A stretch of DNA of 64,000 nt from an uncultured Clostridiaceae bacterium (GTDB lineage Bacteria > Bacillota > Clostridia > Clostridiales > Clostridiaceae): contig CAMJGD010000008.1 in assembly GCA_946405135.1 (NCBI GenBank), positions 53,446 through 117,445 of the forward strand, read 5' to 3'. Each line of letters begins with the position of its first letter. The stretch's first letter is position 1. Made by a program: the position numbers and the translations under genes. The notes under the pieces were generated by a model, which saw nothing but the letters and a program-made list of their open reading frames with translations, made no database searches and was not told where the DNA came from. This document shows, piece after piece, positions 56,034 through 64,000 of this stretch.

Positions 56034-57791
56034 ATGGTAACGATGCTTAGTTTATGTGAAATAAATAAGGAATTTGGAGAAGTAACTATTTTAAAAAATA
56101 TAAATTTAGATATAACTCTAGGGGAAAGGGTAGGATTAGTTGGATTAAATGGAGCAGGAAAAAGCACCTTGGCAAATATTATTTATGGAAGTCTTAAGCC
56201 AGATGGTGGAAGCATTCTTTGGCATAAAAAGGACATAGATATTGGCTATCTTCATCAAGACAGTTTTTATGAGCAGAGAACCTGGAGAGGGGACATTGTG
56301 GATAGTAAAGGGAAAATCAATATAAAGGATTTTTCTAAGATATCTAGTTATCTAGGTATGGATAAAGTACTTTCCTGGGAAGAGGAGAGGTTTAACAATT
56401 TAAGCGGGGGAGAAAAGATGAAACTTGCCCTGGCCAGTATTTGGTCTCTTAACCCAGATTTTATTATACTGGATGAACCTACTAATCATATGGATTATCA
56501 AGGAATGCAGTGGCTTATAGAAGAATTAAATAGATACAAAGGTACCATTTTGGTTATATCTCATGACAGATATTTTTTAGATAAAACAGTAAAGAAGATA
56601 ATTGAGATAAGTGATGGAATATCTGATATCTATTATGGAAACTATAGCTTTTATAGAGAGGAAAAGAAAAGGAGATACGAAAGTCAGCTTCATGAATACG
56701 AAATTCAGGAAAGTAACAAAGCTAAAATACAAGAAGAAATAAGTAGATTAAAAAACTGGTCTCAAAAGGCTCATAGGGATTCTACAAGAAAGCAGGCAGC
56801 AGGATTAGGGAAAAAAGAATATTTTAGGATGAAAGCAAAGAAAAAGGATAGACAGATAAAATCTAAAATCAAAAAGTTAGAGAAAATCGATTTAAATGGA
56901 ATACAGAAACCTAAAGAAGATAGGAAAATTAATTTTACATTTAATGAAGCTGATGTAAAGGGAATTAGAGTGCTAGAGGCAGTGGATATAAAAAAGAGCT
57001 TTGGTTCTAGAAACTTATTCGAAAAGAGTTGTTTTTATATATTAAGAGGAGAAAAGGTAGGTGTATTTGGTCCTAATGGATGTGGTAAAACTACACTGCT
57101 AAAAATACTTTTGGGAAAAGAAGTTTTAGATGAAGGTGAGCTTTTTATTAGTAAATCTATAGATATAGGTTACTTGAGTCAGGAGTCACGTTACATTGAT
57201 GGAAAACAATCTGTTTTAGAACTCTTTGATACTACTTCTAGAGAAGAAGAAAGCAGAATAAGGACATTGCTTGCAAATATGGGTTTTAATGAAAAGATGA
57301 TAAAAAGTCCACTTTCAACTTTGAGTTTAGGAGAGCTTACTAGGGTTAGAATGGCAAAGCTCATTGCTAAACAGCAGGAGCTATTAGTATTAGATGAACC
57401 TTTAAATCATCTTGACATATATAGCAGGGAAAAGCTAGAAGAAGCTTTAAAAGAATATAATGGCACCATAATTTTGGTGTCCCATGATAGATATATGATA
57501 GAGAACATTTGCCATTGCCTATTGGTATTTGAAGAAGGCAAAATAAATAAAGTAATAGATAGTCCTAAAGAGTATTTAGATAGGCTGACCAATAAAAATC
57601 CATCTATAAATCCAGCTAGTAAAAAAAAGAGTTTAAAGCAAATTAAAGAAGAAAAAATGATGATTGAAAATGAAATTGCTTATGTGCTAGGACAGCTTTC
57701 TACACTTTCAGAAGAAAGTCCAGAGTATGAAGCTATGGATAAAAGATTTAAAGAACTCATAGATTTAAAAAGGTCAGAGCTTCTATCATAG
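56034..57791 (+). CDS. ABC-F ATPase, antibiotic-resistance-like
   Basis: A 585-residue protein with two nucleotide-binding domains and no membrane part. NBD1: Walker A GLNGAGKST, signature LSGGEKMKL, Walker B FIILDEPTNHMD. A long basic linker (~205-300) follows. NBD2: Walker A GPNGCGKTT, variant signature LSLGELTRV, Walker B LLVLDEPLNHLD. A C-terminal helical extension ends the protein. ABC-F proteins bind the ribosomal E-site; those of this size with a long linker often displace lincosamides, streptogramins or pleuromutilins. ATG 56034 is six bases after GAAGGTGA. The leader upstream fits drug-inducible expression, which is inference. Confidence 0.88.
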   Translation: MVTMLSLCEINKEFGEVTILKNINLDITLGERVGLVGLNGAGKSTLANIIYGSLKPDGGSILWHKKDIDIGYLHQDSFYEQRTWRGDIVDSKGKINIKDFSKISSYLGMDKVLSWEEERFNNLSGGEKMKLALASIWSLNPDFIILDEPTNHMDYQGMQWLIEELNRYKGTILVISHDRYFLDKTVKKIIEISDGISDIYYGNYSFYREEKKRRYESQLHEYEIQESNKAKIQEEISRLKNWSQKAHRDSTRKQAAGLGKKEYFRMKAKKKDRQIKSKIKKLEKIDLNGIQKPKEDRKINFTFNEADVKGIRVLEAVDIKKSFGSRNLFEKSCFYILRGEKVGVFGPNGCGKTTLLKILLGKEVLDEGELFISKSIDIGYLSQESRYIDGKQSVLELFDTTSREEESRIRTLLANMGFNEKMIKSPLSTLSLGELTRVRMAKLIAKQQELLVLDEPLNHLDIYSREKLEEALKEYNGTIILVSHDRYMIENICHCLLVFEEGKINKVIDSPKEYLDRLTNKNPSINPASKKKSLKQIKEEKMMIENEIAYVLGQLSTLSEESPEYEAMDKRFKELIDLKRSELLS

Positions 57792-57808
57792 TATATATAA
57801 TTTAAATT

Positions 57809-57855
57809 AAACCCTGTTTAGTTAGCAAATCTTATAATTAAACAGGGTTTTAAAA
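57809..57855. terminator. Bidirectional terminator after the ABC-F gene
   Basis: AAACCCTGTTTA and TAAACAGGGTTT form a 12-bp perfect stem with U-rich ends on both strands, between convergent genes. Confidence 0.85.
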
Positions 57856-57874
57856 ATATTTGATTTTTAAGAAG

Positions 57875-58954
57875 TTACTGATTAAAATTTGCTTCAGCTT
57901 CGGCTACTAATTCTTTCATTAAATCTTTAACAGATACAATTTCATTGATTTTATAAGCATTGCTTCCGCAAAATATAAGCCCCATATCTGTATTTCCTTC
58001 TCTAGCATTTATAAGCGCCTGTGAAATGCAGTAGGGTGTGGTGGCAGGATTACAGGGCTTTAAGCAGTTATACAAACATTTAACTTTACTAGGATTGTTT
58101 TCAGCATTTTTAACAAATGGATTGGCTAAGGCTCTTCCTGGCATACCTACAGGACTTTTTACTATGTGGATATCTTCTTTATCTGCTTTTACATAAGCTA
58201 GTTTGAAAGCTTCACTTGCATCACATTCATAAGTAGCAACAAATCTGGTGGCCATTTGAACTCCGCTAGCCCCTAAGTTTAAAAATCTAGCTATATCTTT
58301 TCCATCAAAAATGCCTCCTGCAGCTACAATAGGTATGTGTTTATGATATTTTTCTTCATATATGGTTAATTCTTTTTTAACTTCTAGTACTATTTTTTCT
58401 AAAGTGCAAGGTTCACTAGAAATTATTTCATCCTTGGAAAATCCAAGGTGGCCTCCTGCTTTAGGTCCTTCTACTATAACCATGTCAGGTGCCTTAGCAT
58501 ATCTTTTATCCCAAAGTTTACATATCACAGAAGCAGCTTTAGAAGAGGATACAATGGGTGCAATCTTCACAGTACTGCCCTTAACTAATTCAGGTAATTC
58601 TAAAGGTAAGCCTGCACCTGAAATTATTAAATCTATACCTTCTTCTACAGATGTACGTACATATTCCTTATAATTATTTACAGCCACCATAAGGTTTACT
58701 CCAAGGATACCTCTTTTACATTTTTCTTTAGCTAATCTGATTTCTTTTTTTAATGCTCTTATATTAGCAGCAAGAGTATTTTTAATAAAATCAGGTTCTC
58801 TAAATCCAATCTGTACTCCTGAAATTATTCCAATACCACCTTCATTAGCTACTGCTGAAGCAAGACCATGAAGAGAAACTCCAATACCCATTCCGCCTTG
58901 TATGATAGGAACAGAGGCTTTTAAATCTCCTATATTTAATTCAGGTAATTTCAA
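57875..58954 (-). CDS. Nitronate monooxygenase-like FMN oxidoreductase
   Basis: A 359-residue TIM-barrel flavoenzyme of the 2-nitropropane dioxygenase family. The motifs are PIIQGGMGIGVSLHGLASA, ISGAGLPLELPEL, VEGPKAGGHLGF with the catalytic-type histidine, and VAAGGIFDGKDIARFLNLGA. TTG 58954 gives the family's usual start (KLPELNIGDL), with GGGAG six bases before it; the TTG at 58996 lacks a site. In clostridia such proteins may be enoyl reductases (FabK-like) or nitronate-oxidising enzymes, and the sequence does not decide between these. Confidence 0.88.
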   Translation of the reverse strand: MKLPELNIGDLKASVPIIQGGMGIGVSLHGLASAVANEGGIGIISGVQIGFREPDFIKNTLAANIRALKKEIRLAKEKCKRGILGVNLMVAVNNYKEYVRTSVEEGIDLIISGAGLPLELPELVKGSTVKIAPIVSSSKAASVICKLWDKRYAKAPDMVIVEGPKAGGHLGFSKDEIISSEPCTLEKIVLEVKKELTIYEEKYHKHIPIVAAGGIFDGKDIARFLNLGASGVQMATRFVATYECDASEAFKLAYVKADKEDIHIVKSPVGMPGRALANPFVKNAENNPSKVKCLYNCLKPCNPATTPYCISQALINAREGNTDMGLIFCGSNAYKINEIVSVKDLMKELVAEAEANFNQ

Positions 58955-59091
58955 TATTTTCTCCCACTTTCTATCTATATTTATTTTGAAATTCAAATAG
59001 TTTGATTATCAAAATATTAATAAAAAAATTCATAGATGTCAAGTATTTTTAGCTGGTATAAGATTTTGCCTAAATAATTTATTACTTACAG

Positions 59092-59123
59092 AAAAAAGTT
59101 CGCCAAAGATGACGAACTTTTTT
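59092..59123. terminator. Terminator of the YjeM-like gene
   Basis: AAAAAAGTTCG and CGAACTTTTTT form an 11-bp perfect stem with a 10-base loop, U-rich on both strands. Confidence 0.9.
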
Positions 59124-59136
59124 AAGGTATCATATA

Positions 59137-60639
59137 TTAAGCAGCTTTTTTGTTGTCTTCTAACATAACTTTTCTCTCATATCTCCAGTGCATAACTAGC
59201 GCAACTATAGAAAATACTAGTGGTCCAACTATCATCCATATGGTATCTCCAATATCACCTTTTGTGGCAGGTTCTATAATAGTAAATAGGTTAGCAAAGC
59301 CCACAGTTAAGGTTACTATTATGGAAGATATCAAAGCGGATTTATAGCTCTTAAAAACTAGGAAAGGTTTTTTAATATGCTCTTTTTTCTTAAAGGATGC
59401 AAAAGCTCCTGATAAGAACATGTATGGGAGAGTCATAGCTACATTGGTCATCAGTACAAGTTTAGTAAAGAACTTAGCTGCACCTTCTCCTCCAAAGGAT
59501 ACAAGAAGTATAAATGCCACCACTATGATACATTGTATCTTCATGGCATATTTAGGCATTCCATCTTCAACCTTACCCATTTTACCTGGCCATAATTCTT
59601 TTGGTGTTCCTTCTATTAACTGTTTTAATGGAGCATAAGTTAATGTGAAGAAGGCTCCTGTAAGCGCCAAGAACATTGATAATCCTACAAATCTAGCAGT
59701 CCAAGCACCAACAGTTAATGCAGCAGTTTCTCCCATACCAAAGCTTAATCCAAGCTGGTAGCCTAAATTCTTCATAACTACATAGGTAACATTACCCATA
59801 TGCACATTTTTAGCAGCTAGTACGCTGTGCCAATTAGTGAATATACCGCATAGGAATATTCCTATAGAGTATCCTATGGCAATAACTATAGCTGCTATAG
59901 TAAGACCTTTAGGGAAGGTTACTTCAGCATTTTCAGTCTCATCCACAAGTCCTCCTACCACTTCTATACCACCATAAGCAAATATAGCAAATACAAGGAA
60001 AGATAACAAAGCTATAGGTGAGTTGTATGAAGGATTAGGTGACTGTACAAAGGAACTAGAAGATACTATAGGTTCTGCCAGCTTTCCTCCATTAGCAAAT
60101 AGTACTATCATAGCTCCGATTAATAAAACCACATTTAATAATGCTATAGCAGTACCCCCTACAGAAGTTACTTTTTTGATCTTTTCTAATCCTTTAGTAG
60201 CGGTAAAGGTAACTAGAATAATCCAGACAATTCCAAGTAATCCTAGAGTCTGAGTGGCTTTTAATCCAAATAAGGACCAACTTGCAGTTTTGTCACTGCC
60301 AAATATAGAATTAGAAAATGGAATCCATATACTGGAGCTTACATTAACCATCCATACCACATAAGATGCATACCACATGAAAGTTCCGACAAAGGCATAT
60401 TTAGGTCCTACGGATTTTTCCATCCAGGAGTATATGCCACCTTTTTCATTTTTAAAGGCTGAACCATATTCAGCTATCATAAATGCAAATGGTATGAAGA
60501 AGGTAATAGCTGATAATATATACCATGGAACAGCTCCATACCCCATTAGATAGAAGGATCTAGGTATATTTCCAAAACCAAATACAGATGTAAAAATCAT
60601 TAGTATAAGAGATACTAGTGTTAATTTTTTTGTATTCAT
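59137..60639 (-). CDS. yjeM: APC-family amino acid permease (YjeM-like)
   Basis: A 500-residue transporter with about twelve transmembrane helices. The N-terminus TSVFGFGNIPRSFYLMGYGAVPW and EKGGIYSWMEKSVGPKYAF match the glutamate/GABA-antiporter branch, especially YjeM, with the right length. It probably exchanges amino acids across the membrane. GGAGGAAAT precedes ATG 60639. No decarboxylase is adjacent, so a role in acid resistance cannot be claimed. Confidence 0.88.
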   Translation of the reverse strand: MNTKKLTLVSLILMIFTSVFGFGNIPRSFYLMGYGAVPWYILSAITFFIPFAFMIAEYGSAFKNEKGGIYSWMEKSVGPKYAFVGTFMWYASYVVWMVNVSSSIWIPFSNSIFGSDKTASWSLFGLKATQTLGLLGIVWIILVTFTATKGLEKIKKVTSVGGTAIALLNVVLLIGAMIVLFANGGKLAEPIVSSSSFVQSPNPSYNSPIALLSFLVFAIFAYGGIEVVGGLVDETENAEVTFPKGLTIAAIVIAIGYSIGIFLCGIFTNWHSVLAAKNVHMGNVTYVVMKNLGYQLGLSFGMGETAALTVGAWTARFVGLSMFLALTGAFFTLTYAPLKQLIEGTPKELWPGKMGKVEDGMPKYAMKIQCIIVVAFILLVSFGGEGAAKFFTKLVLMTNVAMTLPYMFLSGAFASFKKKEHIKKPFLVFKSYKSALISSIIVTLTVGFANLFTIIEPATKGDIGDTIWMIVGPLVFSIVALVMHWRYERKVMLEDNKKAA

Positions 60640-61083
60640 TTTATTTCCTCCTTTACAAATAGAAAACGTTTAAACTAGGTTTTGTAGAATGAATATACGA
60701 TGAAGTTATTACAATTATTTTCTAGAGAGTTATGTTAGATTTTTAATATGTTCATATTTTATAAAATTTAAATAGGCTTGTAAAATATATGTTAAAGGAT
60801 ATTAAGGTAGGCATTTGGCAGTGATGGAAACCCTAGGAGTATAAGCACTATGCTTCAATGTACAATTAAGCTAAATAGATATAGGCTAAAAATAATATTT
60901 AAAATACATATAATATTAAATCCTAGGTAAACATATTAAAAAGAGATTGTAAAATATAGAGAAAAATGAACAAATATATTTAGTGAGATAAAGAAAAGCA
61001 AACAAAGCTTGAATAGTTTTTATATAAGGGAATATATTTTATAATAAGATATTTATGGATATATTTTAGGGGGATGATTCATT
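60640..61083 (+). other. Intergenic region between divergent YjeM-like and DUF441 genes
   Basis: About 440 bp, mostly AT-rich. A patch at ~60810-60870 is richer in G and C and contains the small palindrome AAGCA-CTA-TGCTT (60845-60857). I see no ORF, terminator or recognisable riboswitch. AGGGGGAT before 61084 is the ribosome site of the next gene. Confidence 0.45.
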
Positions 61084-61542
61084 TTGGAATCAACTACTAT
61101 GTTGCTTATTATATTGGTGGTGGCAGTATTAGGTAAAGCAGATTCTGTAGCAATTGCTGCAGGTACTCTTTTAATGATAAAGCTTTTGCATATTGAATCA
61201 TACATTTTCCCTTGCATAGAAAAGGGTGGATTAAACTTAGGGCTTATATTGATTATAGCTTCTATTTTAATCCCTATTGCAAAGGGTAGCATTACTTCTA
61301 TCAATATAAAAAATGTTTTTACCTCTTGGGTTGGCATAATGGCACTGGTTATTTCCTTTTTTACTACGTATTTGAGTGGTTTAGGACTGAAATATTTAAC
61401 TGTCCAAGGACATAGTGATGTTATGCCTGCTTTGATTTTAGGAGCTGTAGCAGCGGCTTCTTTTATTGGAGGAGTTCCAGTGGGACCTTTAATTACATCA
61501 GGAATGTTAGCACTTATTACAAAGCTTATTAATAAGCAATAA
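61084..61542 (+). CDS. DUF441 family membrane protein (UPF0756)
   Basis: A 152-residue protein with four hydrophobic segments. ILVVAVLGKADSVAIAAG, KGGLNLGLILIIASILIPIA and LILGAVAAASFIGGVPVGPL are typical of UPF0756/YeaL-like inner-membrane proteins of unknown function. TTG 61084 is ten bases after AGGGGG. The following small membrane protein gene lies 101 bp downstream and may be separate. Confidence 0.9.
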   Translation: MESTTMLLIILVVAVLGKADSVAIAAGTLLMIKLLHIESYIFPCIEKGGLNLGLILIIASILIPIAKGSITSINIKNVFTSWVGIMALVISFFTTYLSGLGLKYLTVQGHSDVMPALILGAVAAASFIGGVPVGPLITSGMLALITKLINKQ

Positions 61543-61643
61543 TTAATATAATTATTGTGGATATAAAAACATAATGTAATTTAAAATTTAATTAGTAAGT
61601 GAATTTTTCTTCATCTTTAGACTTATTTAGGAGGTTTTATAAG

Positions 61644-61964
61644 ATGAAAAATAAGTTTATTGTAATTTACTTATTAAATGTTTTAGATATAATATTTACT
61701 TTGTTTCTTACAAAAATGGGATTTTGTTATGAAGCAAATTTAATAATGAAGCCCATAGTGAACAATTATTTTTACAGCTTCATATTTAAAATAATTCTAC
61801 CCATGTTACTTCTTATATTTATTGATTTTAGAATGGTGAATGCAAGCTTCAGTCAACTTAAAATTTCTAAAAAAATAGCTAATTATTGTATAGGATATTA
61901 TGTTGTAATCAATATCTTTCATTTCACATGGACCATGGTATATTTTTATCTCTATAAAATATAG
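61644..61964 (+). CDS. DUF5658-like small membrane protein
   Basis: A 106-residue protein with three transmembrane helices. LLNVLDIIFTLFLTKMGFCYEANLIM carries the Asn-x-x-Asp and Glu-Ala-Asn pattern seen in DUF5658 proteins. ATG 61644 follows AGGAGG at 61630-61635; the ATG at 61599 is upstream of that site. The role is unknown. Confidence 0.75.
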   Translation: MKNKFIVIYLLNVLDIIFTLFLTKMGFCYEANLIMKPIVNNYFYSFIFKIILPMLLLIFIDFRMVNASFSQLKISKKIANYCIGYYVVINIFHFTWTMVYFYLYKI

Positions 61965-62100
61965 AAATAAGCTTGTACAAGACTTTTTTATTTTTATATA
62001 ATTTGACACATAATTCAACAATAGTATAAGATTATATTATAATTAATCTACCATAATTAGTAATTAATGACCAATATAGATTATTTCTACTTAGAAAGAA

Positions 62101-62997
62101 GTGAATAAGGTGAAGCGGAAAATAATACCTATAGGCCTTTGCATAATATTATCTATTACTATGGCAGGATGTGGTCAAAGTACTTCTAAAAAAGAAAGTA
62201 AAAAAATAGTTCAAGGTGATTTATTAGAAAAAAGTGATAGCATTGAAAATTCATCTGAAAAGGAGAATAACAGCAAAGAAAATAAAGCTGATGAAAATAA
62301 TAAAATAAAAGTAGAAAAGGGGAAAACTGAAGCCAAAAAACAACAAGACAATAATAAAGATAATAATACTAAAAAGGAAGAGGTTAAAGATAAAAAAGTT
62401 AAGCCAAAAGGTAAAAAAACCATAGTGATTGACCCAGGTCATGCTGCTAAGGCTAATTTAAATAAAGAAGCTATTGCCCCTGGTTCTAAGGAATTAAAGA
62501 TAAAGGATGGAGGAGGGGCAGATGGTATAGTTACCAAAACTCCTGAACATATAATAAATATGAAAATTGCTGTTAAGCTTAGGAAACTTTTAGAAGAAAA
62601 CGGGTATAATGTAGTGATGACTAAAACTAAATATGAAGAAAGCTTAGGAAATATAGAGAGAGCTGAAATTGGCAATAGAAATAATGCAGATTTAGCTATT
62701 AGAATACATGCGGATGCTGATAATAATCCTAGTGCCAGAGGAGCATCCATACTAGTGCCGGCTCCTAAAGGATATGCTAAGGATATCAGCGGATTAAGCA
62801 GGAAATATGGTACTTCTATATTGAATAGTTTAATAAAAGAAGTTGGAATGAAAAACAGAGGAATAGTAGAAAGAAGCGATCTTACAGGGTTTAACTGGTC
62901 GAAAGTACCAGTGGTACTGGTGGAAGTAGGATTTTTGTCTAATGCAGAGGAGGATAAACTTTTAAATACTGAAGATTATCAGAATAAAATAGCTTAA
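62101..62997 (+). CDS. Lipoprotein N-acetylmuramoyl-L-alanine amidase (Amidase_3), cut near its end by a stop codon
   Basis: A 298-residue lipoprotein: a hydrophobic N-terminus and lipobox TMAGC put the lipidated Cys near residue 24. A ~75-residue Lys/Asn/Glu-rich spacer leads to an Amidase_3 domain with zinc ligands in VIDPGHA and ETPEHI-like positions, LAIRIHADA, and catalytic Glu in VLVEVGFLSN. The frame stops at TAA 62995-62997, but the next twelve codons in the same frame read GLFKGIEKALNK before TAG 63034-63036, the expected end of the terminal helix. So a sense codon, probably AAA, became TAA. The start at GTG 62101 or GTG 62110 is uncertain. Confidence 0.85.
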   Translation: MNKVKRKIIPIGLCIILSITMAGCGQSTSKKESKKIVQGDLLEKSDSIENSSEKENNSKENKADENNKIKVEKGKTEAKKQQDNNKDNNTKKEEVKDKKVKPKGKKTIVIDPGHAAKANLNKEAIAPGSKELKIKDGGGADGIVTKTPEHIINMKIAVKLRKLLEENGYNVVMTKTKYEESLGNIERAEIGNRNNADLAIRIHADADNNPSARGASILVPAPKGYAKDISGLSRKYGTSILNSLIKEVGMKNRGIVERSDLTGFNWSKVPVVLVEVGFLSNAEEDKLLNTEDYQNKIA

Positions 62998-63036
62998 GGG
63001 CTTTTTAAAGGAATAGAAAAAGCATTAAATAAGTAG

Positions 63037-63070
63037 GAATTGTCAAATTTAAGGCAATTCTTTATTTTTT
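63037..63070 (+). terminator. Terminator after the lipoprotein amidase
   Basis: GAATTG and CAATTC pair around a 12-base loop, followed by TTTATTTTTT. Confidence 0.75.
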
Positions 63071-63342
63071 ACAAATATATTTTAATTAAGTTTTTTTTAA
63101 GAATTATATAATCATATTATTAAGATTTGTATTGTATTATAATAGCTGAATTGGGAAATAAATATGAAAAGCTTTAATTTTAGCTATACTTTCATTTGAT
63201 TTAATATGCTGTAGAGCAGTATGCATAATCCCCAATTTAAAGGAGGGGAGTAACAGTTTTTGAATAACTACTAAGACCTACTAAAATATATTTAAGAGTT
63301 AATAGTTTTATGTTATCATAATATGTATAAAGAGGTGATGGC
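63071..63342 (+). other. Left flank of the IS607-type element
   Basis: About 270 bp of AT-rich DNA before tnpA. The left end of the element should lie here, but IS607 elements have no terminal inverted repeats, so I cannot place it. AGGAGGGGAG at ~63240 resembles a ribosome site without a following ORF. I saw no group I intron core, so there is no evidence for an IStron. Confidence 0.35.
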
Positions 63343-63573
63343 ATGAGATATTATACAATTGGTCAATTCTCAAAATTAGTAGGGAAAAGTATTCAAACTT
63401 TAAGACTATGGGATAATAAAGGAAAATTAAAACCACATCATATAACAGAAGGTGGACACCGTTATTATTCTGAACAACAAATTAATCAAGTTTTGCAAGT
63501 GCCACTTGTTAAGAGAAATAGAAAAGTAATAGGATATTGCAGAGTATCAAATAATAAGCAAAAAGATAATTAA
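63343..63573 (+). pseudogene. Shortened IS607 TnpA (MerR-like HTH plus start of the serine recombinase domain)
   Basis: 76 residues remain of a protein that is usually about 200. The MerR-like HTH is intact (YYTIGQFSKLVGKSIQTLRLWD, then EGGHRYYSEQQINQVL). It is followed by VIGYCRVSNNKQKD, which holds the catalytic serine of the recombinase. After KDN the frame stops. The +1 frame immediately continues KELLENDTGEES and stops at 63610, as expected for a TnpA C-terminus overlapping tnpB. The core of the recombinase was therefore deleted internally, and the protein cannot move the element by itself. The HTH could still bind DNA. Confidence 0.8.
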
Positions 63574-63587
63574 GGAGTTGTTAGAGA

Positions 63588-64000
63588 ATGATACTGGCGA
63601 AGAAAGTTAGAATTATTCCAAATGTAGAACAGGAACAAAAATTATGGCAGTCTGCTCACACTGCAAGATTTATCTATAATTGGACACTTGCAATACAAGA
63701 AGAAAATTATAAAAATGGTGGTAAGTTTATAAAAGGTGGAGATTTGAGAAAAGAGTTAACTATTCTAAAGAAATCAGAACTTAATTGGCTTAATGAAGTA
63801 TCTAATAATGTGGCAAAGCAGGCTGTAAAAGATGGTTGTAATGCTTATAAAAATTTCTTTAAAGGGTTAGCCGATAAACCAAAATTTAAGAGTAGAAGAA
63901 AAAGCAAACCTTCATTTTATAATGATACAGATAAACTAAAAGTTAAAGAAAATTTAGTATTAATTGAAAAAGTAGGTTGGATTAAAACAGTAGAACAAAT
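63588..64000 (+). CDS. tnpB: TnpB (IS607-type RNA-guided nuclease), N-terminal part
   Basis: An open frame from ATG 63588 to the window end (about 137 codons seen). It begins ILAKKVRIIPNVEQEQKLWQ and continues TARFIYNWTLAIQEEN and later KPKFKSRRKSKPSFYN, the N-terminal part of OrfB/TnpB. Full-length TnpB is ~370-400 residues with a RuvC-like nuclease that is guided by an RNA from the element end; those parts are outside the window. AAGGAG is ten bases before the ATG. The visible part is undamaged. Confidence 0.92.
   Translation, partial: MILAKKVRIIPNVEQEQKLWQSAHTARFIYNWTLAIQEENYKNGGKFIKGGDLRKELTILKKSELNWLNEVSNNVAKQAVKDGCNAYKNFFKGLADKPKFKSRRKSKPSFYNDTDKLKVKENLVLIEKVGWIKTVEQ

Larger units (their letters stand above)
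63343..64000 (+). mobile_element. IS607-type insertion sequence with tnpA remnant and tnpB, right part outside the window
   Basis: Gene order tnpA-tnpB on one strand, with the MerR-like serine recombinase and an OrfB/TnpB, defines the IS607 group. Ends cannot be placed: the left lies in 63071-63342 and the right, including any guide RNA region at the 3' end of tnpB, lies beyond 64000. With tnpA deleted, any mobility would need a recombinase supplied elsewhere. Confidence 0.8.

Noticed and set aside
60810..60870. Riboswitch upstream of the permease or DUF441 gene
   Set aside because: Only one small palindrome in a GC-richer patch; no aptamer sequence and no terminator.
62211..62750. Minus-strand ORFs opposite the lipoprotein amidase
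   Set aside because: They are shadows of the Lys/Glu-rich coding strand and have no ribosome sites or protein-like composition.
63071..63342. Group I intron (IStron) upstream of the IS607 tnpA
   Set aside because: Clostridia have IStrons with IS607 genes, but I could not find the conserved group I core pairings here, and the space is only about 270 bp.

Overview
The window is AT-rich, gene-dense DNA with strong AGGAGG-type ribosome sites, frequent TTG/GTG starts, U-tract hairpin terminators and clostridial gene content (TPP-controlled pyrimidine uptake, VanW proteins, a HelD-type helicase, a CD3324-family protein, DUF4003). It looks like a chromosomal segment of a Clostridium sensu stricto-type anaerobe. 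No rRNA, tRNA, CRISPR array or complete prophage was seen.

Left part (1-20.4 kb). A GntR-type regulator tail is followed by a five-gene operon (361-7103): a BON-fused, GlpA-like FAD dehydrogenase, an FAD/NAD oxidoreductase, a DUF1667 protein, an FGGY kinase and an alkyl-DHAP-synthase-like FAD oxidase. It probably oxidises and phosphorylates a glycerol-phosphate-like or polyol substrate. Next come a VanW wall protein, an MBOAT/DHHW O-acetylation pair whose second gene is frameshifted, an ECF sigma factor with an unfamiliar 395-residue partner, a Nudix hydrolase, a TPP riboswitch operon (tenA plus ABC importer), a PadR regulator with a candidate operator, a GtrA protein and an SGNH esterase.

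Middle part (20.4-46.5 kb). A chemoreceptor that seems to start at ATT is followed by a four-gene kinase/receiver/HDOD cluster, a non-coding stretch with strong adjacent hairpins, a polysaccharide deacetylase, a LPXTG-like anchored GH3 hexosaminidase with a terminator in its leader, exonuclease III, an MFS exporter, an amidase/holin-like pair, HelD, a RelA/SpoT synthetase, a second VanW protein, a PIN protein, an iron alcohol dehydrogenase, a decayed membrane gene and a large GH2 beta-galactosidase.

Right part (46.5-64 kb). DUF4003, a dicarboxylate/amino-acid symporter, MurE, an AraC regulator, a coiled-coil protein and a Suv3-like helicase lead into a stretch (54.1-57.8 kb) where a GNAT acetyltransferase and a CD3324/ABC-F pair are each preceded by a short upstream ORF overlapping RNA hairpins and terminators. 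This fits ribosome-mediated attenuation of drug or translation-stress genes and is the most attractive regulatory lead. Further on are a nitronate monooxygenase-like enzyme, a YjeM-like permease, two small membrane proteins, a lipoprotein amidase cut by a stop near its end, and an IS607-type element with a shortened tnpA and a tnpB that runs off the window.

Three genes (gtrA-like, a receiver protein and the RelA/SpoT synthetase) have an inverted repeat between the Shine-Dalgarno sequence and the start codon. Several genes carry single-base lesions whose ancestral reading can be reconstructed. These lesions could be real decay or sequencing error.
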